Assembly: GCA_030731635.1 (NCBI GenBank)
Contig: JANQTR010000044.1
Location: forward strand, 1 to 6,450
Direction: 5' to 3'
From: Erythrobacter sp.
GTDB lineage: Bacteria > Pseudomonadota > Alphaproteobacteria > Sphingomonadales > Sphingomonadaceae
DNA: 6,450 nt
The notes below the pieces were generated by a model, which worked only from the letters and a program-made list of their open reading frames with translations, ran no database searches and was not told where the DNA came from. The translations under genes were made by a program, and so were the position numbers. This document shows, in pieces, positions 1 to 5,857 of this stretch (positions are counted from its first letter, which is position 1; every line of letters starts with the position of its first letter).

Positions 1-1990
1 CGCGAATCCGTGCGGCAAACACCTCGTCATCCAGCGCTTTCCAGCCTTCATCGATGAGGATCATGGTCGGCTGACCATCAAGCCGTTCATCAATGCGGTG
101 GAACAGGTACATCATGGTCGGCGTGCGCAGCCGCGGATTTTCGAGCAGCGCCGTCATGTCAAAGCCGAGCACGCGTTCCGACAGGTCAAGCCGGTCGCGG
201 TCATTGTCGAACAGCCACGCGTGCTCGCCGCCGTCGCCCGAGGGGCTGCCGATCCAAGCCGCCAGCCGATCCGCCAGATCGCCCGGCTGGGGCCGCCGCG
301 CACCGGCGAGCAGTTCCTTGAAATGCCTGAGCCGCCGCAGTGACGGATCATTGCCATAGGTCGCATCGACCGCGGCGCTGATGGTCGAATATTCCTCCGG
401 CCCCTGCGCATTCAGCAGCACGGCAAGCCAATCACGCAGGAAGGCGCGGTTAGCCGGGCTATCAGGCAGGCTCAGCGGGTTGAACCCGGTCGGATCGCCC
501 GGCGCAATGCGGCTGTAACGCCCGCCGATCCCGCGAATGAACAGCTCCGCCCCGCGATCCTTATCGAACAAAATCGTGCGCGGTTTGAACTTCTGTGCCT
601 GCGCGGCGAGGAAGTTCATCACCACGGTCTTGCCCGAACCGCTCGGCCCGATGACGCTGAAATTGCCCAGGTCGCCGTGGTGGAAATTGAAGAAGAACGG
701 CGTCGCGCTGGTGGTTTCCAGCAGGGTGACCGCATCGCCCCAGTGGTTGCCGCTCGCCTGTCCCAGCGCGAACCCGTGGAAAGACCCGAAGCCCGCCATA
801 TTGGCAGAGGATATCAGCGCGCGGCGCACAATATATTCCTCGTTCCCCGGAAACTGCGCCCAGAACGCGGGTTCGAGATTGGTATCTTCGCGCACCGCAA
901 TCGCGCCGGTATCAGCCAGCGCGGCAGCACAGGACGCCATCGCATCATCAAGCCGGGCCAGATCACGTTCGCGCACCAGCACGGTCAGGTGATGATCGCC
1001 AAAACCCACCGCGCCATTGCCCAGCGCATCACGCGCAGACATCATGTCGGCGCGTTCGGCAGCGGCTTCTTCGTCGACCGAACGCGAGCGGCGCAGGGCG
1101 AGGTCGATCCGCTCTTTCGCGGTCGTACGTTCGTTGGGGGCGTAGCTTTCGGACACCACCATTTCGAACGGCAGGCGCAGCAGATTGTCGAGCAGTCCGG
1201 GCGAGGTCGCCTCAGGATAGTCTTTCAGCCCGAGGATCGCGGCGAAATCGGGCGCGGCGCTGCCCCGCAGCTCCATCGCATCAAGGCCAAAACTGGCGCG
1301 GCGATAAGGCAGCATGTGGCCAATGTCGGTTTCCGGCGCAGGACGGCGTACGGGGCGCATTTCGCCGTTGAACAGGGCCGACAGCAGTTCGAGCATTTCC
1401 GAATTGGTGCCGCCTTCACTGCTGGTCGGCGACTGGTAATCGCCCAGCACCGCGGCGCCGTAATTCTGGAGCGAGGCGACCAGCCCGGTGATCGCGGCTT
1501 TCAGGCTGCGAATATCCTTGGGATCAGCCTCAGGCTCGTCATTCCCCTGCCGCGAAAAGAACTTGGAGATGCGTTCGGGCAACCCCGTCTTGCCGCGCGC
1601 GGGGCGGCGGATCAGGGTGACGAACTGATCATTGATGAACAGCGATCCGCCCGCCAGCCGCTGTTTCCAGCGCGCATCAATATGGCGCGACAGGGCATCG
1701 GGGAACTCGGCGTCCAGCTCCACTTCCACCCGGCGGCGGATGACGTGGTGATACATCACGAACCGCGCATCGAGCGTTGACCGCAGCATCACCTCACGCG
1801 TGGCGGCGTGGGCGTTCAGCGCGTCGGAATCCTCGGTTTCGAACAGCAGGCCCGGCACCTGAATCGCGCTCATCACCGATCCATCGCGCAGCAGCACGGT
1901 GTTTTCGTCCACCAGCCGCGCATAGGGCAGCCGGTCGCCGACGCGCGCTTCCTTGGCGCTCCACGCGGCGGCTCCGATCCACTTCACCAT
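1..1990 (-). CDS. virB4: VirB4 type IV secretion ATPase (3' end outside window)
   Basis: This is the inner-membrane-associated ATPase that powers pilus assembly and substrate transport in VirB/D4-type secretion systems. The frame is open from the ATG at 1990 to the window edge, giving 663 codons; the family is usually near 800 residues, so roughly the last 120-150 are missing. Visible motifs are Walker A GPSGSGKT (residues 448-455), a following ILFDKDRGAE stretch (473-482), the FNPL motif (503-506), and Walker B MILIDEGWKALDD (643-655). The N-terminal ~430 residues match the CagE/TrbE/VirB4 type, with the SYAPNERTTAKERID segment (282-296). The start is supported by AAGGA nine bases upstream, overlapping the virB3 stop, which implies translational coupling; the gap to virB3 is 12 bp. 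No internal stop or frameshift was seen. Both Walker motifs are intact, so an active ATPase is expected. Family assignment is very secure. Confidence 0.96.
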   Translation of the reverse strand, partial: MVKWIGAAAWSAKEARVGDRLPYARLVDENTVLLRDGSVMSAIQVPGLLFETEDSDALNAHAATREVMLRSTLDARFVMYHHVIRRRVEVELDAEFPDALSRHIDARWKQRLAGGSLFINDQFVTLIRRPARGKTGLPERISKFFSRQGNDEPEADPKDIRSLKAAITGLVASLQNYGAAVLGDYQSPTSSEGGTNSEMLELLSALFNGEMRPVRRPAPETDIGHMLPYRRASFGLDAMELRGSAAPDFAAILGLKDYPEATSPGLLDNLLRLPFEMVVSESYAPNERTTAKERIDLALRRSRSVDEEAAAERADMMSARDALGNGAVGFGDHHLTVLVRERDLARLDDAMASCAAALADTGAIAVREDTNLEPAFWAQFPGNEEYIVRRALISSANMAGFGSFHGFALGQASGNHWGDAVTLLETTSATPFFFNFHHGDLGNFSVIGPSGSGKTVVMNFLAAQAQKFKPRTILFDKDRGAELFIRGIGGRYSRIAPGDPTGFNPLSLPDSPANRAFLRDWLAVLLNAQGPEEYSTISAAVDATYGNDPSLRRLRHFKELLAGARRPQPGDLADRLAAWIGSPSGDGGEHAWLFDNDRDRLDLSERVLGFDMTALLENPRLRTPTMMYLFHRIDERLDGQPTMILIDEGWKALDDEVFAARIR

Positions 1991-2002
1991 CAGGCGGCGT
2001 CC

Positions 2003-2287
2003 TTAAGGCGCATAGGAATTGCATCCCCAGCGTTTGAAATTGGGCACGCGCGGGCATTTGCTGACCTTGGTGATCCACAGGTCAAAAATGCGTGGTTCGC
2101 GCAGCGAAGCGAAGTAGCCGATCACGTGCATCACGATCGGCACCGGAATGATCCAGAAGCTTTTGATCACGAGGAACGCAATCGTCGTCACCATCAGATT
2201 GATGATGAAGAAATTCATCGTCACGCCCGCAAACATCTGCGGGCGGGTGAGCGCGCGGTGCACCGGCTGGCGGACAAGCTCGCTCAT
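2003..2287 (-). CDS. virB3: VirB3 type IV secretion inner-membrane protein
   Basis: This 94-residue protein belongs to the VirB3 family, small bitopic or polytopic inner-membrane components that work with VirB4 at the base of the secretion channel. The N-terminus SELVRQPVHRALTRPQMFAGV (residues 2-22) has the conserved Pro/His/Ala-Leu/Arg-Pro pattern preceding the first membrane segment. Hydrophobic stretches at about 19-41 and 45-60 give two predicted membrane helices. The tail KCPRVPNFKRWGCNSYAP is also typical. The frame extends upstream to an ATG at 2323 inside virB2, but the ATG at 2287 fits family length and lies 7 bp after the virB2 stop. The ribosome site there is weak (AGAG five bases upstream), which suggests coupling to virB2 translation. 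It lies between virB2 and virB4, as in the Agrobacterium and Brucella operons. Confidence 0.93.
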   Translation of the reverse strand: MSELVRQPVHRALTRPQMFAGVTMNFFIINLMVTTIAFLVIKSFWIIPVPIVMHVIGYFASLREPRIFDLWITKVSKCPRVPNFKRWGCNSYAP

Positions 2288-2294
2288 ACGCGCT

Positions 2295-2606
2295 CTAACC
2301 CGCTGCCGACTGGATGCCGGCAACGATGGTGGTCGCGCCGAACAGGATGAAGACGCCGATGATCACCGTCGCGCCGAACCGCCAGTTCATCCGGCCGGTC
2401 AGCATCATGAAACCAATCGCCGCCACCGCCATCACAGCAACGGTGGTGGCTACCGTGCCGAGCAGCGTGCCCTGCAACCACAACAGCGCGGAATTGATCG
2501 GGCCGGAACCGGCAGGATCGGCCCCTTGCGCAAAAGCAGCGCTGGGCGTGAGCGCCAAGCCGACCATGGCGGCAATTCGTGCAGGCAAACTAGACAGCGA
2601 CATCAT
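2295..2606 (-). CDS. virB2: VirB2 major pilin (TrbC/VirB2 family)
   Basis: This is the pilin precursor of the type IV secretion system, processed and inserted in the inner membrane before pilus assembly. From the ATG at 2606 it has 103 residues. There is a signal peptide with a hydrophobic core (ARIAAMVGLALTPSAAFA) and likely cleavage at AFA-Q. The mature part has two hydrophobic helices (LLGTVATTVAVMAVAAIGFMML and FGATVIIGVFILFGATTIVAGI) joined by the short basic loop TGRMNWR, the hallmark of VirB2 pilins. The start at 2606 is followed by a second ATG at 2603 and preceded by GGAAAAGAGA. An in-frame ATG at 2651 overlaps the virB1 stop as ATGA and would add 15 residues, giving a longer signal peptide as in some VirB2 pilins, but I see no ribosome site there. 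Function is clear; the exact start is not. Confidence 0.92.
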   Translation of the reverse strand: MMSLSSLPARIAAMVGLALTPSAAFAQGADPAGSGPINSALLWLQGTLLGTVATTVAVMAVAAIGFMMLTGRMNWRFGATVIIGVFILFGATTIVAGIQSAAG

Positions 2607-2647
2607 TCTCTTTTCCAAATTCTTAAATCCTGACGAGCGCCCGGCGG

Positions 2648-3289
2648 TCATTGGGCTACCGGGCGCGAATGGTTGGCGAGCCGCCCCATAATGGCGGCAA
2701 CATATTGCTGTGTCTCGCGGATATTGGGAATGCCGCCGGCGCGCTCAACCCGCCCCGGCCCGGCATTATAGGCGGCGAGCGCCTTTTCCAGATTGCCGCC
2801 AAACCGGTCGAGCTGTTCGCGCAAGTACCGCGCCCCGCCTTCCAGGTTCTGGAACGGATCGCTGGAATCCACCCCGAGATAGCGCGCCGTGCCCGGCATC
2901 AATTGCGCCAGACCCCGCGCGCCAACCGGCGAAACCGCATTTTCGCGCCAGCGGCTTTCCTGCCACACCAGCGCTTCGAGCAGGCTGGGGCTGAGGTCGA
3001 ACCGCTGGCTGAGTTCCTGAATCTTGGCGGCGTAACGCAGCGGCACCCCGGCAGCATTGCGCGCCGGATCAACGATTGCGCTGTTGGGAAAGGTCAGGCC
3101 CTCCACATCAAACGGTGCTGCGATAGTCTGGGCCGCGGCCGAATCCTGCACAGCGGGCAAGCCAGCCAACGGCCCGGTCACCCAGCGCGCACCATCAGCG
3201 CCCAGTTCAAGCACGTCTGCCCGCGCCCCGGTAGCGAGGCTGACCAGCACGGCAGCAATCATGACGCGGCAGGCCGCGGCGAGAATCAT
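2648..3289 (-). CDS. virB1: VirB1-type lytic transglycosylase
   Basis: This is a 213-residue periplasmic peptidoglycan-cleaving enzyme that opens the cell wall for type IV secretion assembly. It begins with a signal peptide (residues 1-24, cleavage likely after GARA). An unassigned stretch of about 60 residues follows, then an SLT/goose-lysozyme-like domain from about 85 to 205. The catalytic glutamate is E111 in VWQESRWRENAVS; the other family motifs GARGLAQLMPGTA (123-135), LEGGARYLREQL (149-160), AAYNAGPGRV (172-181) and ETQQYVAAIM (192-201) are all present, so an active enzyme is expected. The start at 3289 is decided by GGAGGG seven bases upstream (3297-3302). It is the first gene of the virB operon here. 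By sequence alone a general soluble-lytic-transglycosylase homologue is possible, but its position directly before virB2-virB3-virB4 makes VirB1 the natural call. Confidence 0.93.
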   Translation of the reverse strand: MILAAACRVMIAAVLVSLATGARADVLELGADGARWVTGPLAGLPAVQDSAAAQTIAAPFDVEGLTFPNSAIVDPARNAAGVPLRYAAKIQELSQRFDLSPSLLEALVWQESRWRENAVSPVGARGLAQLMPGTARYLGVDSSDPFQNLEGGARYLREQLDRFGGNLEKALAAYNAGPGRVERAGGIPNIRETQQYVAAIMGRLANHSRPVAQ

Positions 3290-3296
3290 GTCTCAG

Positions 3297-3302
3297 CCCT
3301 CC
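3297..3302 (-). promoter_or_regulatory. Strong ribosome binding site of virB1
   Basis: On the minus strand GGAGGG lies seven bases before the ATG at 3289. It is the best ribosome site in the operon. It fixes the virB1 start and argues against the internal ATG nine codons later. Confidence 0.8.
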
Positions 3303-3327
3303 AGAATGCCCCCTTTGTCTATCCTAA

Positions 3328-3345
3328 ATGACAGACAGGTGACAG
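3328..3345 (-). promoter_or_regulatory. Candidate Pho box upstream of the virB operon
   Basis: On the minus strand the sequence reads CTGTCAC-CTGT-CTGTCAT: two 7-bp direct repeats with a 4-bp spacer, hence an 11-bp period. This is the known arrangement bound by PhoB dimers in proteobacteria, and both half-sites fit the CTGTCA(T/C) consensus. It sits 38 bp upstream of the virB1 ATG, a plausible promoter position. The weakness is the missing -10: at the classical spacing of about 10 bases the sequence is CAAAGG. The nearest -10-like hexamer, TAGGAT (3321-3326), is too close to the box. Another regulator that recognises direct repeats, or chance, cannot be excluded. Confidence 0.45.
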
Positions 3346-3398
3346 CTTTGTGCGCAAACCCGCACGCGCGGGCCTCAGCCGGCCCAGTCCCACACAGC
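3346..3398. other. Intergenic stretch without a gene, GC-rich
   Basis: No gene is seen between the TPR gene terminator and the virB1 promoter region. The stretch holds two small GC-rich dyads, CCCGC-ACGC-GCGGG and GGGCC-TCAGCC-GGCCC. Neither is followed by a T-run on either strand, so they are not clear terminators. Confidence 0.4.
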
Positions 3399-3433
3399 AA
3401 AACGGGCGGACTGCCCCTGTGACAGCCCGCCCG
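3399..3433 (-). terminator. Rho-independent terminator of the TPR gene
   Basis: CGGGCGGACTG (3403-3413) pairs with CAGCCCGCCCG (3423-3433), giving an 11-position stem with one A/C mismatch and a 9-base loop. On the minus strand the stem is followed directly by TTTT (complement of AAAA at 3399-3402). It lies about 48 bp beyond the stop of the small TPR gene and before the virB1 promoter region. It should therefore insulate the secretion operon from the upstream gene. Confidence 0.8.
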
Positions 3434-3480
3434 AATGCGGCGTGGGAGCGACCCGGGGGGCCGCGCAGCAGCGCTATCGT

Positions 3481-3888
3481 TCAATCGCGATAGGTCAGCT
3501 GTCCTGTCGGCCCAACCGGACGAAATTCCCCGCGGTCAAGCATCTTGATCGCCTTGCGCGCCAGCCGCCGCGAATCGGTGACGGTGCCATCGGCGGTGTC
3601 GAGCTCGATCACTTGATGGCAATTCAGCGCGGCTTCAAACGCGGTGCGGGCCTTGGCCTCATCGCCCATGTGGGCATAGGCAATGCCGAGATTGATCAGC
3701 ACGGCCGCATCATGCGGATCAGCGGCGCTGGCTTTTTCCAGCACGGCCAGCGCCTGTTCACCGCGCCCTGCGGCCAGCGGCTGTGCAGCGAGTTCGCTGA
3801 CGCCAGCAGGTGACTGCATATGGACGACAGCCGGCTGTGCCAGCGGCGTGGCGGCGATCAGCGCAAGTGCGAAGGCAGTGACGGACAT
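3481..3888 (-). CDS. Small exported tetratricopeptide-repeat protein
   Basis: This is a 135-residue protein of unknown specific role. Residues 1 to about 20 (MSVTAFALALIAATPLAQPA) look like a signal peptide, so it should be periplasmic. Residues 41-60 (GRGEQALAVLEKASAADPHD) form the second helix of one TPR-like unit. Residues 61-93 form a good TPR with the expected small and aromatic pattern (INLGIAYAHMGDEAKARTAFEAAL). TPR units mediate protein-protein contacts. The C-terminal part (TDSRRLARKAIKMLDRG) is a further helical stretch. The start at 3888 is decided by AAGGGAG seven bases upstream; the frame runs on to an ATG at 3960, but that would destroy the signal peptide. It is transcribed away from the lipoprotein gene and closed by its own terminator. 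It is not an obvious part of the virB operon, and its partner is unknown. Confidence 0.8.
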   Translation of the reverse strand: MSVTAFALALIAATPLAQPAVVHMQSPAGVSELAAQPLAAGRGEQALAVLEKASAADPHDAAVLINLGIAYAHMGDEAKARTAFEAALNCHQVIELDTADGTVTDSRRLARKAIKMLDRGEFRPVGPTGQLTYRD

Positions 3889-3895
3889 GGGCAAG

Positions 3896-3902
3896 CTCCC
3901 TT
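3896..3902 (-). promoter_or_regulatory. Ribosome binding site deciding the TPR gene start
   Basis: On the minus strand AAGGGAG ends seven bases before the ATG at 3888. It supports this ATG over the in-frame one at 3960, which has no such site and would place the hydrophobic signal 24 residues inside the protein. Confidence 0.7.
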
Positions 3903-3986
3903 TTTCTCTAAGGCAGCATAGTGACCCAGCTTTCACCCAGATGCAACAAATCTGAAACATTGTCTTTTAATTGCAATATGAGGATT

Positions 3987-3999
3987 TAAGCATCTGATT
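3987..3999 (-). promoter_or_regulatory. Candidate IHF binding site
   Basis: On the minus strand AATCAGATGCTTA matches the published IHF consensus WATCARNNNNTTR at every defined position, and it lies in an AT-rich context that favours DNA bending. The motif is short, so chance is possible. Confidence 0.4.
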
Positions 4000-4012
4000 T
4001 GGCATATTTCTT

Positions 4013-4034
4013 TTATGACAATTTGAAGTCATAA
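4013..4034. repeat. 7-bp perfect inverted repeat, operator-like
   Basis: TTATGAC (4013-4019) and GTCATAA (4028-4034) are perfect reverse complements separated by eight bases. The size and spacing fit a site for a dimeric regulator. The arms share the GTCAT core with the direct repeats further right, so this may be an oppositely oriented half-site pair of the same regulator. Confidence 0.45.
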
Positions 4035-4066
4035 TCGAAACTGGCGCAAACTAATTTTGGTCATAT

Positions 4067-4084
4067 TTGTCATTCTTCAGTCAT
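4067..4084 (+). promoter_or_regulatory. Candidate Pho box (distal), lipoprotein promoter
   Basis: TTGTCAT-TCTT-CAGTCAT: two 7-bp direct repeats with a 4-bp spacer, matching CTGTCAT at six and six of seven positions. A further GTCAT starts nine bases before the first repeat's GTCAT core. The geometry fits PhoB. No -10 sits at the classical distance, so it would have to act from upstream of the promoter at 4095-4123. Confidence 0.35.
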
Positions 4085-4094
4085 ATTACGCCAA

Positions 4095-4112
4095 TTGCCA
4101 CACAGCTGTCAT
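4095..4112 (+). promoter_or_regulatory. Candidate Pho box (proximal), overlapping the -35
   Basis: TTGCCAC-ACAG-CTGTCAT has the 11-bp period of a Pho box. The right half matches the consensus fully and the left half at five of seven positions. The left half is also the -35 hexamer of the predicted promoter, as expected for an activator that replaces -35 recognition. An isolated CTGTCAC follows at 4125-4131, out of phase. Confidence 0.35.
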
Positions 4113-4123
4113 GCTGCAAGAAT
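4095..4123 (+). promoter_or_regulatory. Sigma-70-type promoter of the lipoprotein gene
   Basis: The -35 TTGCCA (4095-4100, five of six to TTGACA) is followed by a 17-base spacer and the -10 AAGAAT (4118-4123, four of six to TATAAT). TG at 4115-4116 forms an extended -10. Transcription would start near 4130, giving a leader of about 84 bases before the GTG at 4214. Confidence 0.5.
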
Positions 4124-4213
4124 TCTGTCACTTACCACCCCTAGCGATCCCTCAGCGCTTGAAGATCGGCGCGTGATTTTTCCGATTCTCGGCTTTTTAG
4201 GGGACCGCTCGCT

Positions 4214-5803
4214 GTGAAAAATATTCAACGCACTCTCGTTCTGGGTTGCAGTCTGCTGGCATTGGCAGGTTGCGGCGCTGATGAAATCGTTTCGCCCGGC
4301 ACCAGCGGCGACATTATCATCAACAACCCGCCGCCCTCACCGACGCCGACCCCGACGCCCACGCCGACTCAGGCCCTGGTGACACCGGCAGCAGGCTGCC
4401 CGACCATCAATTCGACCGGAGGCCTGACCGATTCGAGCACGATCAGCGGCCCCACCGGGACGTGGCGCGTTTGCACCTTGCCCGCCACTTTCAACCAGAG
4501 CGACACGCTGCCCTACATCCCCGGGCTGCTTTACGCGCTCGGCGGCCAGACCTTCGTCGGCACCGATCAGGGCTTTTCCAGCACCAACACGGCGGTGACC
4601 CTGACGGTCGAGCCGGGTGTGATTGTGTTTGCACAAGGCAGTTCGGCGCTGGTCGTCAACCGCGGCAACCGCCTTGCCGCCAATGGCACCGCTGCGCGCC
4701 CGATCGTGTGGACCAGCCGGGACAACGTCATCGGCGTAGCCACTGACAACAGCCAGCAGCAGTGGGGCGGGATTGTTCTGCTCGGCCGGGCGCGCGTTTC
4801 GGATTGCTCGACGGGCGGCGTCAACACCGACAACACCTTCTCGCAAAACCCGACCTGCCAGCAGAACCTTGAAGGTGCGGCGACCACCATTCCTTATGGC
4901 GGTGCGAATGACGCCGACAGTTCGGGCTCGTTCACCTTCAACCAGATCCGGTTCTCAGGTTTTGAACTGGCACCGGGCAACGAACTGCAGTCGCTGACCA
5001 CCGGCGGCATTGGTTCGGGCACCACGATCACCAACCTGCAGTCGTTCAACAGCTCGGACGATGGTGTCGAATTCTTCGGCGGCACCGTGCGTATCCGCAA
5101 TCTGGCAGTGATCGGCGCCTCGGACGATTCGCTTGATGTCGACACCGGTTCGCAGGCTGACCTCGACACGGTTATCGTGGTTCAGCGCGCCAGCACCGGC
5201 GATGCCAACATCGAGCTCGATTCGCCCAACGGCGTTTCGACCCCGATCGTCGCCCGTCCGCAGACCCGTCTGCAGGTGAACAACTTCACCTTCGTGGAAC
5301 GGTCCTCGGTCTCGGCCCAGATGGTCCGCGCACGCGGCGGTGCGGGCCTCAGCCTCACCAACGGTGTTATGGACAAGATCGATAGCGATGCCACCTTCTG
5401 CTTCCGTATCGATGAGCAGGAAACGCTCGACGCATTGATCGGGATCGATTCGGTTGTATGTGACGGCAGCACCAATCGCCAGGCCCGCGGCGATCGTGGT
5501 TCGGGTGCCAACAACACCACCGATGCCGAAGTCCTGGCGGGCGTTACCGCCGGCACCAACGTCAACCTCGCCTTCGCCATCACGCTTACGGGCACTGTGG
5601 TGAACGGCATGGGTGAAACCGGCGTGACCACGTTTGATGCGACCGGTCGTTCAAGCTTCTTCGCTCCGGCCCGTACTTTCGTCGGCGCGATCCAGAACAC
5701 TGCGGCTCTGACCACGATTTTCGGAAGCTGGACCTGCAACTCGTCGACGATGGATTTCGGTAGCACGAACGGTGCCTGCACCACGCTGCCGGTCTACACC
5801 TGA
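4214..5803 (+). CDS. Outer-membrane lipoprotein, beta-helix-like, partner of a TonB receptor
   Basis: This is a 529-residue protein of unknown function starting at GTG, with AGGGGA nine bases upstream. Residues 1-19 are a lipoprotein signal with lipobox LAGC and lipidation at C20. Residue +2 is Gly, so there is no inner-membrane retention signal and outer-membrane placement is expected. A Pro-Thr linker (PSPTPTPTPTPTQ, 41-53) tethers the main body. The body is rich in Asn, Thr, Gly and Asp with short beta-strand repeats such as EPGVIVFAQGSSALVVNRGN and NRLAANGTAARPIVWTS, and motifs QWGGIVLLGRA (183-193), SDDGVEFFGGTV (281-292) and SDDSLDVD (303-310). I read this as a parallel beta-helix-like fold. 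Eight mature cysteines lie in four close pairs. It precedes a TonB-dependent receptor gene, so ligand capture for that receptor is a reasonable inference, but the substrate cannot be read from the sequence. Confidence 0.85.
   Translation: MKNIQRTLVLGCSLLALAGCGADEIVSPGTSGDIIINNPPPSPTPTPTPTPTQALVTPAAGCPTINSTGGLTDSSTISGPTGTWRVCTLPATFNQSDTLPYIPGLLYALGGQTFVGTDQGFSSTNTAVTLTVEPGVIVFAQGSSALVVNRGNRLAANGTAARPIVWTSRDNVIGVATDNSQQQWGGIVLLGRARVSDCSTGGVNTDNTFSQNPTCQQNLEGAATTIPYGGANDADSSGSFTFNQIRFSGFELAPGNELQSLTTGGIGSGTTITNLQSFNSSDDGVEFFGGTVRIRNLAVIGASDDSLDVDTGSQADLDTVIVVQRASTGDANIELDSPNGVSTPIVARPQTRLQVNNFTFVERSSVSAQMVRARGGAGLSLTNGVMDKIDSDATFCFRIDEQETLDALIGIDSVVCDGSTNRQARGDRGSGANNTTDAEVLAGVTAGTNVNLAFAITLTGTVVNGMGETGVTTFDATGRSSFFAPARTFVGAIQNTAALTTIFGSWTCNSSTMDFGSTNGACTTLPVYT
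4340..4369 (+). repeat. Short in-frame tandem repeat coding Pro-Thr dipeptides
   Basis: Degenerate 6-bp units of the CCGACG/CCGACC/CCCACG type encode five Pro-Thr dipeptides in the lipoprotein linker. Because the unit is six bases, gain or loss would change linker length without shifting the frame. Confidence 0.7.
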
Positions 5804-5821
5804 TCGAGCCTTCCGCATTGA

Positions 5822-5857
5822 GGGGGGGCGCCGCTATTTGCGTGCGCCTCCCCTTTT
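5822..5857 (+). terminator. Rho-independent terminator after the lipoprotein gene
   Basis: GGGGGGGCGC (5822-5831) pairs with GCGCCTCCCC (5844-5853), a 10-bp stem with one G-U pair. CGC/GCG inside the loop can extend it, and TTTT follows at 5854-5857. It starts 18 bp after the lipoprotein stop codon and 47 bases separate its end from the receptor start, so it lies between the two cooperating genes. Confidence 0.82.

Larger units (their letters stand above)
3903..4213. other. AT-rich divergent control region
   Basis: This gene-free region separates the leftward TPR gene from the rightward lipoprotein gene. By direct count, 3961-4080 has 37 G+C out of 120 (about 31%), against GC-rich coding sequence on both sides. 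It contains an IHF-consensus match, an inverted repeat, several GTCAT half-sites and a rightward promoter, all listed separately. No convincing leftward promoter for the TPR gene was found: the best -10-like hexamer, TATGCT, has no -35 at proper distance. The last 70 bp form the lipoprotein mRNA leader. They contain a weak 4-bp hairpin, CCGA-TTC-TCGG (4182-4192), with TTTTT after it. Confidence 0.6.

Noticed and set aside
677..1780. A 367-codon open frame on the plus strand opposite virB4.
   Set aside because: It is antisense to a frame with clear VirB4 motifs. Its product is dominated by Arg, His, Gln and Gly without any motif, as expected from the reverse of a GC-rich coding frame.
1808..2350. 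A 180-codon plus-strand open frame spanning the virB4-virB3-virB2 junctions.
   Set aside because: It crosses three real gene boundaries on the opposite strand and gives a His/Arg-rich product without motifs.
2651..3331. A 226-codon plus-strand open frame opposite virB1.
   Set aside because: It mirrors the transglycosylase gene, which has all its catalytic motifs. The antisense product shows no domain and no ribosome site.
3355..3385. GC-rich dyads between the TPR terminator and virB1 as a second terminator.
   Set aside because: The stems are 5 bp and no T-run follows on either strand.
3419..3425. An extra GTGACAG (CTGTCAC on the minus strand) as another Pho half-site.
   Set aside because: It has no partner 11 bp away and is part of the loop and stem of the terminator, so it is best explained by chance.
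4182..4198. A small hairpin plus T-run in the lipoprotein leader as a terminator or attenuator.
   Set aside because: The stem is only 4 bp (CCGA/TCGG), too weak to terminate. It lies directly upstream of the ribosome site, where the T-run may be incidental.
5182..5784. A 200-codon minus-strand open frame within the lipoprotein gene.
   Set aside because: It lies wholly opposite the lipoprotein frame, which has a lipobox, paired cysteines and its own promoter and terminator. The antisense product shows no recognisable feature.
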